A stretch of DNA of 64,000 bases from Mesotaenium endlicherianum (GCA_009602735.1 WELA01005894.1:124001-188000), one strand, 5' to 3'; positions 8,130 to 16,779 are shown, counted from the first letter of the stretch. A program made the numbers and translations. Notes: generated by a model from the letters alone, not told the origin.

Positions 8130-9401
8130 TTACTTTTGAATTTTTATCACTGCTCCCAATTGCTGAATATGTTCATAGAAATCGGGATAAGATTTATTGA
8201 TGGCATCGGCTTCTTCAATGATTACGTCTCCGTTTGCCTTTAACGCTGCAACGGCACAGGCCATGGCAATGCGGTGATCGTGGTGCGAATGGGTAACAGC
8301 GCCCTTCATACCTGTATTACCTTTCACCAGCATCAGGTTACCCTGCAATGTGATTTCAATACCCAATTTAGCAAACTCTTCCTGTAAAGTGAGGCCGCGG
8401 TTGCTTTCTTTGTGGGCCAGCCTTTCCACACCTTCAATCACCGTAATTCCTTCACAGCAGGCGGCTAAAGCCACCAGCGGCGGGAACAGATCGGGACAAT
8501 CTGTGGCATTGAAATGGAATGCCTTTAGCGACAAGGGTCCTATTTCAATTTCATCAGGACGAATAGATAATTTGCATCCGCAGTCTGACAAAGCCTGTAA
8601 AATAGCTTTATCGGCCTGGGTGGAATACACATCCAATCCCTTCACGGTAATATCACCTGCTACGGCTCCTGCTACCAACAGAAATGCCGCGCCGCTCCAA
8701 TCACCTTCAACAGTGTAAGTAAATGCGGCAGGTGCAGGTTTCGCTTTTTGAAACCTGAACTGTTCATAATCGGTGTGTGATACCTCCCACCCGAAATGCT
8801 GCATCACCTGCAATGTGAGATCGATATAAGGTTTGCTTTTCAGGTTGTTCACTGTTATGACAGCTCCGTTAGCGCCTGCAGCGCCATAAGCCATGAGCAA
8901 GCCAGTGAGGAATTGTGAGCTGAGCGAACCATCCACAGTGATGTCTGCAGGTTGCAGCGGTCCCTGTATCTTCAGCGGCAAACGTCCTTTATTCGATTGA
9001 ATGTTTACACTCAGTTGAGGTAATATCTCATCAAAAAAATCCATGGGCCTGGTCAGCAAGCTGCCGGTACCATTGATGGTGAGCAGCTGAGCGCTCAACG
9101 CCGCGATGGGCGTAAACATGCGTATACCCAAACCACTTTCACCGCAATTGATCTCTGAATTTAAAGGCGCAACACCTTTGGAATGGATAACGATGTTACC
9201 ATCCGCTTCTTTCGCAACAACAGCGCCCAGTTTCTGTATCACATCCAGTGCAGCCTGATCGTCGTTGCTATTGCCGGGATTAACGATGGTAGTAGTTGTT
9301 CCGGCAAGCAGGGCGGCGGCACAGGCTCTTTGCATACTGCTCTTACTGGCTGCCGCTCTGATAGCACCTTTTATAACAGATGGAGAAACGGTAACAATCA
9401 T
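8130..9401 (-). CDS. aroA: 3-phosphoshikimate 1-carboxyvinyltransferase (EPSP synthase)
   Basis: 423 residues. It transfers enolpyruvate from PEP to shikimate-3-phosphate. The N-terminal KSSMQRA motif, the NCGESGLGIRMF signature and the C-terminal HDHRIAMACAVAAL segment are typical, although the usual LPGSKS start is replaced by AAASKS. Its ATG overlaps the aroB stop (ATGA), so the two are translationally coupled within the aromatic cluster. Confidence 0.95.
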   Translation of the reverse strand: MIVTVSPSVIKGAIRAAASKSSMQRACAAALLAGTTTTIVNPGNSNDDQAALDVIQKLGAVVAKEADGNIVIHSKGVAPLNSEINCGESGLGIRMFTPIAALSAQLLTINGTGSLLTRPMDFFDEILPQLSVNIQSNKGRLPLKIQGPLQPADITVDGSLSSQFLTGLLMAYGAAGANGAVITVNNLKSKPYIDLTLQVMQHFGWEVSHTDYEQFRFQKAKPAPAAFTYTVEGDWSGAAFLLVAGAVAGDITVKGLDVYSTQADKAILQALSDCGCKLSIRPDEIEIGPLSLKAFHFNATDCPDLFPPLVALAACCEGITVIEGVERLAHKESNRGLTLQEEFAKLGIEITLQGNLMLVKGNTGMKGAVTHSHHDHRIAMACAVAALKANGDVIIEEADAINKSYPDFYEHIQQLGAVIKIQK

Positions 9402-10420
9402 GTAAACTGGTTGAAAATTTCTTTTAATTGCACAAACAACAAAGGCTGTACCACGCCTTTACCGATCTTTTCCAGGAGGATATAACTGATCTGCTGGTTG
9501 TCTTTCTTTTTATCTTTCTGTAATATCCTGAACGCTTCTTTGGTATCGAATTCGGCAAACGTAGGCAACCCGTACTTGTCCAGCACTGCTATCAGTTCAT
9601 CGGCCTGCTTGAAACCTTTCAACTGTTTCGACATCAATGCTGCATACGTCATGCCAATGCTGATGGCCTGCCCATGACTCAGTTCATACATATTTTCAAT
9701 GGCATGACCCAGGGTATGCCCGTAATTCAGCAGCTTGCGTTCTCCTTTTTCAAACTCATCGTTCACCACTACTTTGGTTTTGATGAGTACATTCCTTTCA
9801 ATGAGCTTCGCCAGTAATTGTGCATCGCGCTGAAAATCGGTGAGGCGGTGCGACTGCAGCAATTTGAACAGGGCTGCGTCTTTGATAGCGGCGTGTTTGA
9901 TGATCTCTGCAAAACCATTCTGCCATTCAACTTTGGGAAGAGATTTCAGGAAACTGTGATCGAAGAGCAGAAAAGATGGCTGACGGATCAGTCCCACCAT
10001 ATTCTTATATACGCCTACATCAATCCCATTCTTCCCGCCGATCGAAGCGTCTACCATGGCCAACAATGAAGTAGGCACGAACCCGCATGCAATGCCCCGC
10101 ATATAGATACCGGCTACATAACCGGTGATATCGGTGATCACGCCACCGCCCACACCTACCAGGGTCGTCTTACGGTCTGCACCCAATTCAATCAGCTGAT
10201 CTATTACCACATCCACCGTCTGCTGCACCTTGAATTCTTCACCCGGCTTGAGCACGATGGTATTCCAGCCTTTGAATTTTTTCTGGTGGGCTTTAAACAC
10301 ATGTTCATCCGTGACGATCACGGTTCTTTCTTTGGCTACCAGTTTTTCCAGGCGAGCAAAATCGGCATGGAAATAATAATCCACTGCACTATTGCTGAAC
10401 GAAACTTTTTTCTTCTTCAT
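9398..10420 (-). CDS. aroB: 3-dehydroquinate synthase
   Basis: 340 residues, NAD- and metal-dependent cyclisation of DAHP to 3-dehydroquinate. Visible motifs are VGGGVITDITGYVAGIYMRGI, SLLAMVDASIGGKNGID, GFAEIIKHAAI and the metal-binding NYGHTLGHAIE. It lies 8 nt after the DAHP synthase gene and overlaps aroA by 4 nt. Confidence 0.97.
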   Translation of the reverse strand: MKKKKVSFSNSAVDYYFHADFARLEKLVAKERTVIVTDEHVFKAHQKKFKGWNTIVLKPGEEFKVQQTVDVVIDQLIELGADRKTTLVGVGGGVITDITGYVAGIYMRGIACGFVPTSLLAMVDASIGGKNGIDVGVYKNMVGLIRQPSFLLFDHSFLKSLPKVEWQNGFAEIIKHAAIKDAALFKLLQSHRLTDFQRDAQLLAKLIERNVLIKTKVVVNDEFEKGERKLLNYGHTLGHAIENMYELSHGQAISIGMTYAALMSKQLKGFKQADELIAVLDKYGLPTFAEFDTKEAFRILQKDKKKDNQQISYILLEKIGKGVVQPLLFVQLKEIFNQFT

Positions 10421-10428
10421 GCTGCCAC

Positions 10429-11514
10429 TTAGGAATTCATGATCTTATTCTGGTGATTGATACTCTCCATGTGTACAGCATCAAAATATTTGGTCACGAA
10501 TTCTTTGCTCAGTCCCAGTTGCTCCCCTTTCGCGAAAGCCCTTTCAAGAATAGCGTTCCAACGATTGGTTTGCAGGATGGTGATGTTGTTGTCTTTTTTA
10601 TACTGGCCGATCTTTTCAGCCACTTTCATACGTTGTCCGAGGAGCAGCAGCAATTCATCATCGAGCTGGTTGATCTGCTGGCGCATTTTTTCCATGGCAG
10701 CATGCAGCGCTTCCGAATCGATATCTTCTTTACGCCATACGATCGAGTTGATCATTTCACCCAGGCGCTCCGGCGTGATTTGTTGTTTGGCATCACTCCA
10801 GGCATGATCGGGATCGATATGGCTTTCAATGATCAGTCCGTCGAAATCGAGGTCGATCGCTTTCTGTGCCACATCCAGTAATATATCTCTTCTTCCGCAG
10901 ATATGCGAAGGGTCGTTAATGAGCAACAGACCGGGGTTACGGCGTTTCATCTCAATGGCCAGGTGCCACATAGGTGCGTTGCGGTATTCGGTATTGCCAT
11001 AAGAGCTGAAGCCGCGGTGGATGAGTCCGATATTTTTGATGCCGGCTTTTGCTACACGCTCTACTGCACCAATCCACAATTCGAGGTCGGGGTTGATCGG
11101 GTTCTTGATCAATACGGGAACGTCCACACCCCTCAGTGCATCGGCAACTTCCTGTACGCTGAACGGGTTCACGGTAGTACGTGCGCCGATCCATAATACA
11201 TCTACATCGAAATGCAGGGCATCTTCTACCTGCTTGGCGGTAGCCACTTCTATTGCCACAGGCAGGCCGGATTCTTTCCTGGCACGCTGTAACCAGGGAA
11301 GGCCTTTGGTGCCGATCCCTTCAAAACTGCCGGGACGGGTACGCGGCTTCCATATACCTGCGCGGAGGATGTCTACTTTACCGGTAGCCGCCAAACGTTT
11401 AGCGGTTTCTACCACTTGTTCTTCGGTCTCTGCACTGCAGGGTCCTGAGATGATGAGTGGGCGCTTGGTCAAGAGCGCTTCCACTGCTGATTTTTGGTCA
11501 ATTGCTTGCTCCAT
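10429..11514 (-). CDS. Bifunctional DAHP synthase / chorismate mutase
   Basis: 361 residues combining the entry and branch steps of aromatic biosynthesis. Residues 1 to about 255 are a DAHP synthase of the short KDO8P-like class (ISGPCSAE, RAGIWKPRTRPGSFEG, LWIGARTTVNPF, INDPSHICGRRD). Residues about 265-361 form an AroQ-type chorismate mutase (MEKMRQQINQLDDELLLLLGQRMKVAEKIGQYK). A C-terminal mutase in this class usually senses prephenate or chorismate and feedback-inhibits the synthase. It lies 24 nt after the helicase gene, which probably shares its transcript. Confidence 0.95.
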   Translation of the reverse strand: MEQAIDQKSAVEALLTKRPLIISGPCSAETEEQVVETAKRLAATGKVDILRAGIWKPRTRPGSFEGIGTKGLPWLQRARKESGLPVAIEVATAKQVEDALHFDVDVLWIGARTTVNPFSVQEVADALRGVDVPVLIKNPINPDLELWIGAVERVAKAGIKNIGLIHRGFSSYGNTEYRNAPMWHLAIEMKRRNPGLLLINDPSHICGRRDILLDVAQKAIDLDFDGLIIESHIDPDHAWSDAKQQITPERLGEMINSIVWRKEDIDSEALHAAMEKMRQQINQLDDELLLLLGQRMKVAEKIGQYKKDNNITILQTNRWNAILERAFAKGEQLGLSKEFVTKYFDAVHMESINHQNKIMNS

Positions 11515-11538
11515 ATAAATTGAATTGTCTGTTGCTTG

Positions 11539-13227
11539 TTATGCTTCGCCACGTTTGTTGGGCCGGCGTCCGCCACTATCGGCATCGTTCATACGTATCC
11601 TTCTTCCTTTGTAATTCTTTCCATCCAGCGCACGGATCATCTGGTTGGCTGCTCCTTTTTCTATCTCCACCCAACTGTTCATGTCTTTCATATCTATCCT
11701 GCCCAGCACTTCTTTCTTCAGGTCGCTCATGTCCAAGATGAATTGCAGGAAGCTCGCTTTGTAAAATCCGTCTTTGGTACCGAGGTTCACAAAAAGGCGA
11801 CTGTATCCGTTACTACCACCCCTGTCCCTGCGGCTTTCGTAAGCACCTCCGTCCCTCCTGCCGTTGCCGCGACTATCACGTTGCTCATTCTTTCCACGCT
11901 CGCGCACATTCAGGTCTTCGGCGTTTTCATAATATTTGAGGAAACGGTCGAACTCCATCGCCGCTACCCTTTTCAATACTTCTTCCTTGCTCACATCGGC
12001 GAATTTTTCGGCCAGCATGGGAACATAAGTCTCATAGTCGCCGTGACTGATATCGGCCGACAGCAATTTATCCATGAAATGGAAGAACTGTTTACGGCAC
12101 ACGTCTTTGCCGCTTGGAATATCCAGTTTATGAAACTTAGAATTATTGATTCGTTCAATCTGCTTCAGCTTGTACATTTCTTTCGAATGCACAATGGCAA
12201 TGCTGATACCCTGGTTACCCGCCCTGCCCGTTCTTCCGCTGCGGTGTGTGTACACTTCCACATCATCGGGTAGTTCGTAGTTGATTACATGGGTAATACC
12301 CTGCACATCGATACCGCGTGCCGCCACATCGGTGGCGATCAGTAATTGCAGGCTCTTATCACGAAACTGACCCATTACTTTATCGCGCTGCACCTGTGTG
12401 AGGTCGCCGTGCAATGCGTCGATATCGTATCCTTCCCTGGTGAGGCGTTCAGATATTTCCTGCGCGTCTACTTTCGTGCGGGTAAAAATGATACCATAGA
12501 TACCGGGGTTGAAATCGATGATGCGCTTCAATGTTTGATAACGATGCTGCGCCGATGTTACATAATACTGGTGGTCGATGCTTTTGTTGGCGGTATTTAC
12601 TTTACCAACAGTTACTTCCACCGGGTCTTTCATGTAACGTTTGCTCACCTTGCGTATTTCGGGTGGCATGGTAGCGCTGAATAACCAGGTGCTTTCGCGT
12701 TGCGGGGTATTCTTCAGGATGAATTCAATATCATCCTGGAAGCCCATGTTCAGCATTTCATCCGCTTCATCCAGCACCACATATTCAATCTGTTCCAGGT
12801 TGATGGCTTTTCTTTCGATCAGGTCTATCAACCTGCCCGGTGTGGCCACCACGATCTGCACGCCTTTTTTCAGGTCGCGGATCTGCAGTCCGATGGAAGT
12901 ACCTCCGTAAACAGCTACTACTGAAACACCTTTGATGTATTTTTTAAAGAGCTCTATTTCTTTTACGATCTGTAAGCAGAGTTCCCTCGTGGGACAAACC
13001 ACCAGCGCCTGCGGATGTTTGGCTGCCGCATCGATGATGTGCAGCAGGGGTAATCCGAATGCCGCTGTTTTGCCAGTACCTGTTTGTGCCAGCCCAATAA
13101 AATCCTTGGTTCCGCTGAGCAAAACCGGTATCGCCTGTTCCTGTATGGGGGTTGGGTTTACATACCCCAACTCATCGGTTGCCTGAATCAATCTGGCGTC
13201 AATTCCCAACCCTTCAAATGTCGTCAT
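11539..13227 (-). CDS. DEAD-box RNA helicase (DeaD/CsdA-like)
   Basis: 562 residues. Core motifs are all present: Q-motif, AQTGTGKT (47-54), PTREL, ATPGR, DEAD (153-156), FSATMP, RGIDVQGITHVINYELP and HRSGRTGRAG. An Arg/Gly-rich linker (about 440-470) leads to a C-terminal DbpA-type RNA-binding domain (RLFVNLGTKDGFY onward). Such helicases remodel rRNA and cold-stabilised mRNA. It sits inside the aromatic amino acid cluster, between tyrA and DAHP synthase, but has its own perfect -7 box, so it may respond to other signals and drive the downstream aro genes. Confidence 0.95.
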   Translation of the reverse strand: MTTFEGLGIDARLIQATDELGYVNPTPIQEQAIPVLLSGTKDFIGLAQTGTGKTAAFGLPLLHIIDAAAKHPQALVVCPTRELCLQIVKEIELFKKYIKGVSVVAVYGGTSIGLQIRDLKKGVQIVVATPGRLIDLIERKAINLEQIEYVVLDEADEMLNMGFQDDIEFILKNTPQRESTWLFSATMPPEIRKVSKRYMKDPVEVTVGKVNTANKSIDHQYYVTSAQHRYQTLKRIIDFNPGIYGIIFTRTKVDAQEISERLTREGYDIDALHGDLTQVQRDKVMGQFRDKSLQLLIATDVAARGIDVQGITHVINYELPDDVEVYTHRSGRTGRAGNQGISIAIVHSKEMYKLKQIERINNSKFHKLDIPSGKDVCRKQFFHFMDKLLSADISHGDYETYVPMLAEKFADVSKEEVLKRVAAMEFDRFLKYYENAEDLNVRERGKNEQRDSRGNGRRDGGAYESRRDRGGSNGYSRLFVNLGTKDGFYKASFLQFILDMSDLKKEVLGRIDMKDMNSWVEIEKGAANQMIRALDGKNYKGRRIRMNDADSGGRRPNKRGEA

Positions 13228-13243
13228 GTATTAAAATTTGCCG

Positions 13244-13251
13244 CAAAGTTA
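13244..13251 (-). promoter_or_regulatory. -7 promoter box of the helicase gene
   Basis: TAACTTTG on the minus strand, 16 nt before the helicase ATG, matches TAnnTTTG exactly and lies in the 54-nt gap after tyrA. Confidence 0.6.
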
Positions 13252-13281
13252 CCGTTTCTACAGGGCTTTGCTGTTTTTTGT

Positions 13282-14121
13282 TTACTTCAATATGCGCCTG
13301 ATCCCATTGGCATTTTCAATCAGTTCCTGCAGGTAATCGTAATTTTCCTTCTCCAGGCATGCTTTGAATTTGCGCAATTGGGCAATATGTTCATTCAGTA
13401 CATCCAACACATTTTCTTTATTCTGCATAAAGATAGGTACCCACATAGCGGGGTTACTCTTGGCCAATCGCACCGTGCTTTCAAAACCACCACTGGCCAG
13501 TTCGAAAATGGCGTCCTCTTCTTTTTCCTTTTCCAGCACCGTATTGGCCAATGCAAAAGAAGTGATGTGTGATATATGGCTCACATAAGCCACGTGCACA
13601 TCGTGGTCATCGGCGTTCATATACACCAGGTGCATGCCCAATAACCGATATACTTCTTCAACACAGGCTACTGCATCGGCATCGCTGTTGGCTTTATCGC
13701 AGATCACAGTGGCTTTATCGGTGAACGCGCCTTTTACCGCAGCTTCCGGACCGCTGTATTCTGTACCCCACATCGGGTGTGTGGCCACAAAGCGCCCTCT
13801 TTTCGCATGACCTGCTACCGATGCACAGATCATTTTTTTAGTGGAGCCTACATCCATCACTACCTGGCGGTCTGCCATATCCAGTACTTGCGGCAATAAA
13901 GTTTCTGCCGCATTGATGGGCGTGGCCAGTATCACCAAATCTGATTGCGTTACGGCTTCCTGCAACGGCAATACTGCATCTACCAACCCCAGTGCCAATG
14001 CCTTTTCTGCATGCACGGCATGCTTATCCACCCCAATGATATGCTTCGCAAAGCCTTTCTCTTTCAGGGCAATGGCCATGGAGCCACCTATCAATCCCGT
14101 ACCAATGATCGTTACTCTCAT
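13282..14121 (-). CDS. tyrA: Prephenate/arogenate dehydrogenase
   Basis: 279 residues, oxidative decarboxylation of prephenate towards tyrosine. The NAD-binding start MRVTIIGTGLIGGSMAIALKE, DVGSTK, THPMWGTEYSGPEAA and the helical dimerisation half are typical. There is no fused chorismate mutase and no ACT domain. The start overlaps the stop of the aminotransferase gene, indicating coupling. Confidence 0.95.
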   Translation of the reverse strand: MRVTIIGTGLIGGSMAIALKEKGFAKHIIGVDKHAVHAEKALALGLVDAVLPLQEAVTQSDLVILATPINAAETLLPQVLDMADRQVVMDVGSTKKMICASVAGHAKRGRFVATHPMWGTEYSGPEAAVKGAFTDKATVICDKANSDADAVACVEEVYRLLGMHLVYMNADDHDVHVAYVSHISHITSFALANTVLEKEKEEDAIFELASGGFESTVRLAKSNPAMWVPIFMQNKENVLDVLNEHIAQLRKFKACLEKENYDYLQELIENANGIRRILK

Positions 14122-15284
14122 ATACCTGCGTTGCTGATCCCGTTAATGGCTTCTGTGAACCGTTCTACCGATCCGCACAAGCTGACCCTGATATAAGGTT
14201 CTCCGGCTTTACCGAATATGCCTCCCGGTGTGATGAATACATTTGCATTGTATAATACTGCATCGCTCAGGGCAAAACCGTTTGCATGCGAAGCGGGGAT
14301 CTTTGCCCACACAAACATGCCCGCCTGTTTTGTATCGAATGCACAACGGAGCAGGGTCAATAATTCAAATACTTTTTCTCTTCTTTCTTTATAGATCGCG
14401 TTCACTTCATCGTACCAGTCTTTGCCGAGGCTCAGCGCTTTGGCCGCCGCCAGTTGCACGGGCAGGAACATACCGCTGTCCATATTGCTTTTGAAACGCA
14501 ATATTTCATCGATCCGCTCTTTCGCACCCGACAACATCCCCACGCGCCATCCGGCCATATTGGAACTTTTGCTCAACGAGTTCAGCTCAACGGCTGTTTC
14601 TTTCGCCCCTTCCACACTCAGCAAACTCAGTGGCGCATCATTCAAAATGAAACTGTAAGGGTTATCGTGACAGATCAGTATATGGTGTTTCTTTCCGAAT
14701 GCGATCAGTTTGTTGAACAGGTCTTTCTGCGGCAAGCGGCCCGTTGGCATATGCGGGTAATTCACCCACATGAGTTTCACCTTGCTGAGATCTGTTTTTT
14801 CCAGTTGCGCAAAATCGGGTTCCCAGTTGCTGGCTTCCGATAATTCATACACTACGGGGGTACCGCCCGATAAGCGAACAGCGCTGCTGTACGTGGGATA
14901 GCCGGGATCGGGGATCAATGCCTGGTCACCTTCGTTGAGGTAGGTCATGCAAATATGCATGATGCCTTCCTTGCTGCCGATCAGCGGGAGTATCTCGGTT
15001 TCGGGGTTCAGCGTTACGCCATACCATTTCGCATACCAGTCGGCAATCGCTTTTCGCAACACCGGCGATCCTTTGTAATTCTGGTAAGCATGCACGTTGG
15101 GTTTGGCCGCTTCGTCCTGCAATACTTTGATCACATCGGGATGCGGGGGCAGATCGGGGCTACCGATACCCAGGTTGATGATCTGCCTGCCCTGTTTGTT
15201 CAGCTCCTCTATTTCGCGCAGTTTTTGCGAAAAATAATATTCACCGATGCCTTCCAGCCTTTTAGCAGTGTTTACCTGTATCAT
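14118..15284 (-). CDS. PLP-dependent class I/II aminotransferase
   Basis: 388 residues of fold type I. The PLP lysine is K239 in SLSKSSNMAGWRVG; the cofactor-contacting CHDNPY (206-210) and the terminal IRVSL arginine are present. It resembles LL-diaminopimelate/aspartate aminotransferases. Its place between pheA and tyrA, with ATGA overlaps on both sides, suggests the phenylpyruvate/hydroxyphenylpyruvate transamination that ends Phe and Tyr synthesis (inference from context). Confidence 0.93.
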   Translation of the reverse strand: MIQVNTAKRLEGIGEYYFSQKLREIEELNKQGRQIINLGIGSPDLPPHPDVIKVLQDEAAKPNVHAYQNYKGSPVLRKAIADWYAKWYGVTLNPETEILPLIGSKEGIMHICMTYLNEGDQALIPDPGYPTYSSAVRLSGGTPVVYELSEASNWEPDFAQLEKTDLSKVKLMWVNYPHMPTGRLPQKDLFNKLIAFGKKHHILICHDNPYSFILNDAPLSLLSVEGAKETAVELNSLSKSSNMAGWRVGMLSGAKERIDEILRFKSNMDSGMFLPVQLAAAKALSLGKDWYDEVNAIYKERREKVFELLTLLRCAFDTKQAGMFVWAKIPASHANGFALSDAVLYNANVFITPGGIFGKAGEPYIRVSLCGSVERFTEAINGISNAGI

Positions 15285-16117
15285 CCTTTCACCAGTTTTC
15301 CCTGTTTATAAATACCGAATGTTTTAACCATATTGGTCAGTGGCTGCATGGCTTTCAGCACTTCGTTCAACTGTGTCATGCCGTCGAATTCCATATCGGC
15401 ATAGAAACCATATTTGAAATCGCTGCCCGGTATGGGCATGCTTTGCAATTTGCTCAGGTTGATGCCGGCGCTGGCAATATGTGTGAGCACACGGGCCAGT
15501 GATCCTTTGGAATGATCGGTCTGGAAATAAACCGATGCTTTGTCGGCATCAGGCACCGGCTCCGCATCATTTTCTTTTTGCAGCACCAGGAACCGGGTCA
15601 CATTGTTTTTAAGTGTATGGATATTGGGAGCCAGGATCTCCAGTCCGAATAATTCGGCTGCGAGTCTGCTGGCAATGGCGGCAGAGTGTTGGCGGCGATG
15701 CTGGTGCAGCAGTTTGGCGCTTAACGCGGTATCTTCTGTTTCTACCAGTTTCCAGTTGTGTTTTTCGAGGTAGTCGAGACATTGCAGGATGGCCATCGGG
15801 TGACTGTGCACTTCGCGGATGTCTTCGAACCGTACACCGGGATTGACCATCAGGTTCTGGCTGACGGAGAGGTATACTTCGCCCGTTACTTTCAATTTGC
15901 TTTTTTGCAGGAGATTGTAATTGGGCAGGATGCTGCCGGCGATGGAGTTTTCGATGGCCATCACGGCGCCGTCGGACTGTTTTTTGTCTTCCGTTATTTT
16001 GATGAGTTCTCTAAAAGTATCACAGGGAATTACGTCAATGTTCTTACCGAATATGTGCACGGCGGCTACCTGGTGGAAGCTGCCTTCGTAACCTTGAATA
16101 GCGATTCTTTTGTTCAT
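15281..16117 (-). CDS. pheA: Prephenate dehydratase
   Basis: 278 residues: catalytic periplasmic-binding-like fold (1-180) with the essential TRF motif at 174-176, then an ACT regulatory domain (about 192-270). The mutase domain found in enterobacterial PheA is absent; it is fused to DAHP synthase downstream. In the ACT domain the usual Phe-binding ESRP motif reads QSMP (225-228), so feedback inhibition by Phe may be altered. It is the first structural gene of the operon, behind the Phe/Tyr leader and attenuator. Confidence 0.96.
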   Translation of the reverse strand: MNKRIAIQGYEGSFHQVAAVHIFGKNIDVIPCDTFRELIKITEDKKQSDGAVMAIENSIAGSILPNYNLLQKSKLKVTGEVYLSVSQNLMVNPGVRFEDIREVHSHPMAILQCLDYLEKHNWKLVETEDTALSAKLLHQHRRQHSAAIASRLAAELFGLEILAPNIHTLKNNVTRFLVLQKENDAEPVPDADKASVYFQTDHSKGSLARVLTHIASAGINLSKLQSMPIPGSDFKYGFYADMEFDGMTQLNEVLKAMQPLTNMVKTFGIYKQGKLVKG

Positions 16118-16139
16118 AGTGGGGGGTGGTTGGGGGTAT

Positions 16140-16166
16140 AAAAAATCCCGGCCTTTGAGCCGGGAT
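16140..16166 (-). terminator. Attenuator terminator before pheA
   Basis: Minus-strand hairpin with 8-bp stem ATCCCGGC/GCCGGGAT, six-base loop and six Ts, ending 23 nt before the pheA ATG. Its 5' arm (CCCGGCTC) is perfectly complementary to GAGCCGGG inside the leader peptide gene (16209-16216), an alternative 8-bp antiterminator pairing. Confidence 0.92.
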
Positions 16167-16188
16167 CGTATTTTGATTCATTTATCTT

Positions 16189-16272
16189 TTAAGCTTTCGC
16201 AAATACTACCCGGCTCCTTTGTGTAAAGAAGAAAAAGTAATAAAAGAAAAAGAAAGTATTTGTTGTTTTCAT
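16189..16272 (-). CDS. pheL: Phe/Tyr-rich leader peptide of the pheA operon
   Basis: A 27-codon reading frame starting ATG AAA ACA ACA and ending TAA. Codons 7-16 encode FFFFYYFFFF and codon 24 is another Phe. A peptide with ten consecutive control codons for exactly the two products of the downstream genes, followed within 25 nt by a terminator, is a leader peptide of transcription attenuation. The antiterminator segment covers codons 19-22 (RSRV), just downstream of the control codons. A stalled ribosome would leave it free to pair with the terminator 5' arm. The segment lies upstream of a ribosome at the stop codon, so the exact release geometry is not certain. The symbol is given by analogy with enterobacterial pheL; there is no sequence homology. 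Confidence 0.9.
   Translation of the reverse strand: MKTTNTFFFFYYFFFFTQRSRVVFAKA
16209..16216 (-). promoter_or_regulatory. Antiterminator segment 2
   Basis: GAGCCGGG on the minus strand pairs without mismatch to CCCGGCTC at 16157-16164, the 5' arm and loop edge of the terminator; the two structures exclude each other. Confidence 0.8.
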
Positions 16273-16279
16273 TCTGTGT

Positions 16280-16287
16280 CAAAAATA
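16280..16287 (-). promoter_or_regulatory. -7 promoter box of the pheL-pheA operon
   Basis: TATTTTTG (TAnnTTTG) on the minus strand ends 7 nt before the leader ATG, so the transcript would begin at or next to the start codon. No convincing -33 element at the ideal spacing. Confidence 0.5.
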
Positions 16288-16453
16288 GCTACTGATTTGA
16301 TACCAACCATCAATTCATCAAAAAAAATTAAGCTAACAAATAATAGTTAGGGTGCCCGGCAGAAAATTATGCAGATATCGCTGGAGCACAGTTTCTAACA
16401 ACTGTTGGACGGAATCTGCCAGCTGCGGGAAGGTTCTATTCACTCAGAAAAAG
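16288..16453. other. Intergenic, no gene seen
   Basis: About 165 bases between the pheL promoter and the terminator of the small lipoprotein gene. AT-rich near pheL, more GC-rich later. No open frame with family features and no clear hairpin; an unrecognised small RNA cannot be excluded. Confidence 0.4.
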
Positions 16454-16484
16454 AAAAAAGCCCCTCCGTGGAAACGGAGCGGCC
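16454..16484 (-). terminator. Terminator of the small lipoprotein gene
   Basis: Minus-strand stem CTCCGT/ACGGAG extended by GCC/GGC on both sides, followed by six Ts. It lies about 100 nt after the lipoprotein stop. Confidence 0.8.
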
Positions 16485-16581
16485 TCTAACGATTGCTTGC
16501 CATATGAAAAAATCTTTGATAAGCTACCAGGGGCAGGCAAGCACGCCTCCGTTCGTTTTATATTCGGCAGCCTAAAATAAA

Positions 16582-16779
16582 TTACTTCTTCTTAGCTGAA
16601 GTGTCAACAGCAGCTTTAGCAGCTGTATCTGCTTTCTTAGTGGTGTCAGCAGCAGCTTTAGCAGCTGAATCAGCAGCAGGGGCTACAGTTGCAGTAGAAT
16701 CTTTAGCAGCATCTTTGTTGGCACCAGAACCGCAGGCAGCAAGAGCGCCGATAGCTAAAACGAATAACAGCTTTTTCAT
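16582..16779 (-). CDS. Small alanine-rich lipoprotein
   Basis: 65 residues. The ATG at 16779 begins a lipoprotein signal (MKKLLFVLAIGALAACGSG; lipobox cysteine at 16). The mature part is a low-complexity Ala/Lys/Asp/Thr sequence with repeated 'DSAAKAAADT' and 'DTAAKAAVDT' units, probably helical. Fifteen more codons are open upstream but would mask the signal. Its function is unknown; small abundant lipoproteins of this composition are common in this phylum. It has its own terminator. Confidence 0.75.
   Translation of the reverse strand: MKKLLFVLAIGALAACGSGANKDAAKDSTATVAPAADSAAKAAADTTKKADTAAKAAVDTSAKKK

Noticed and set aside
16330-16450. Small RNA between pheL and the lipoprotein
   Set aside because: GC-richer stretch with partial complementarity but no promoter-terminator pair I could assign.
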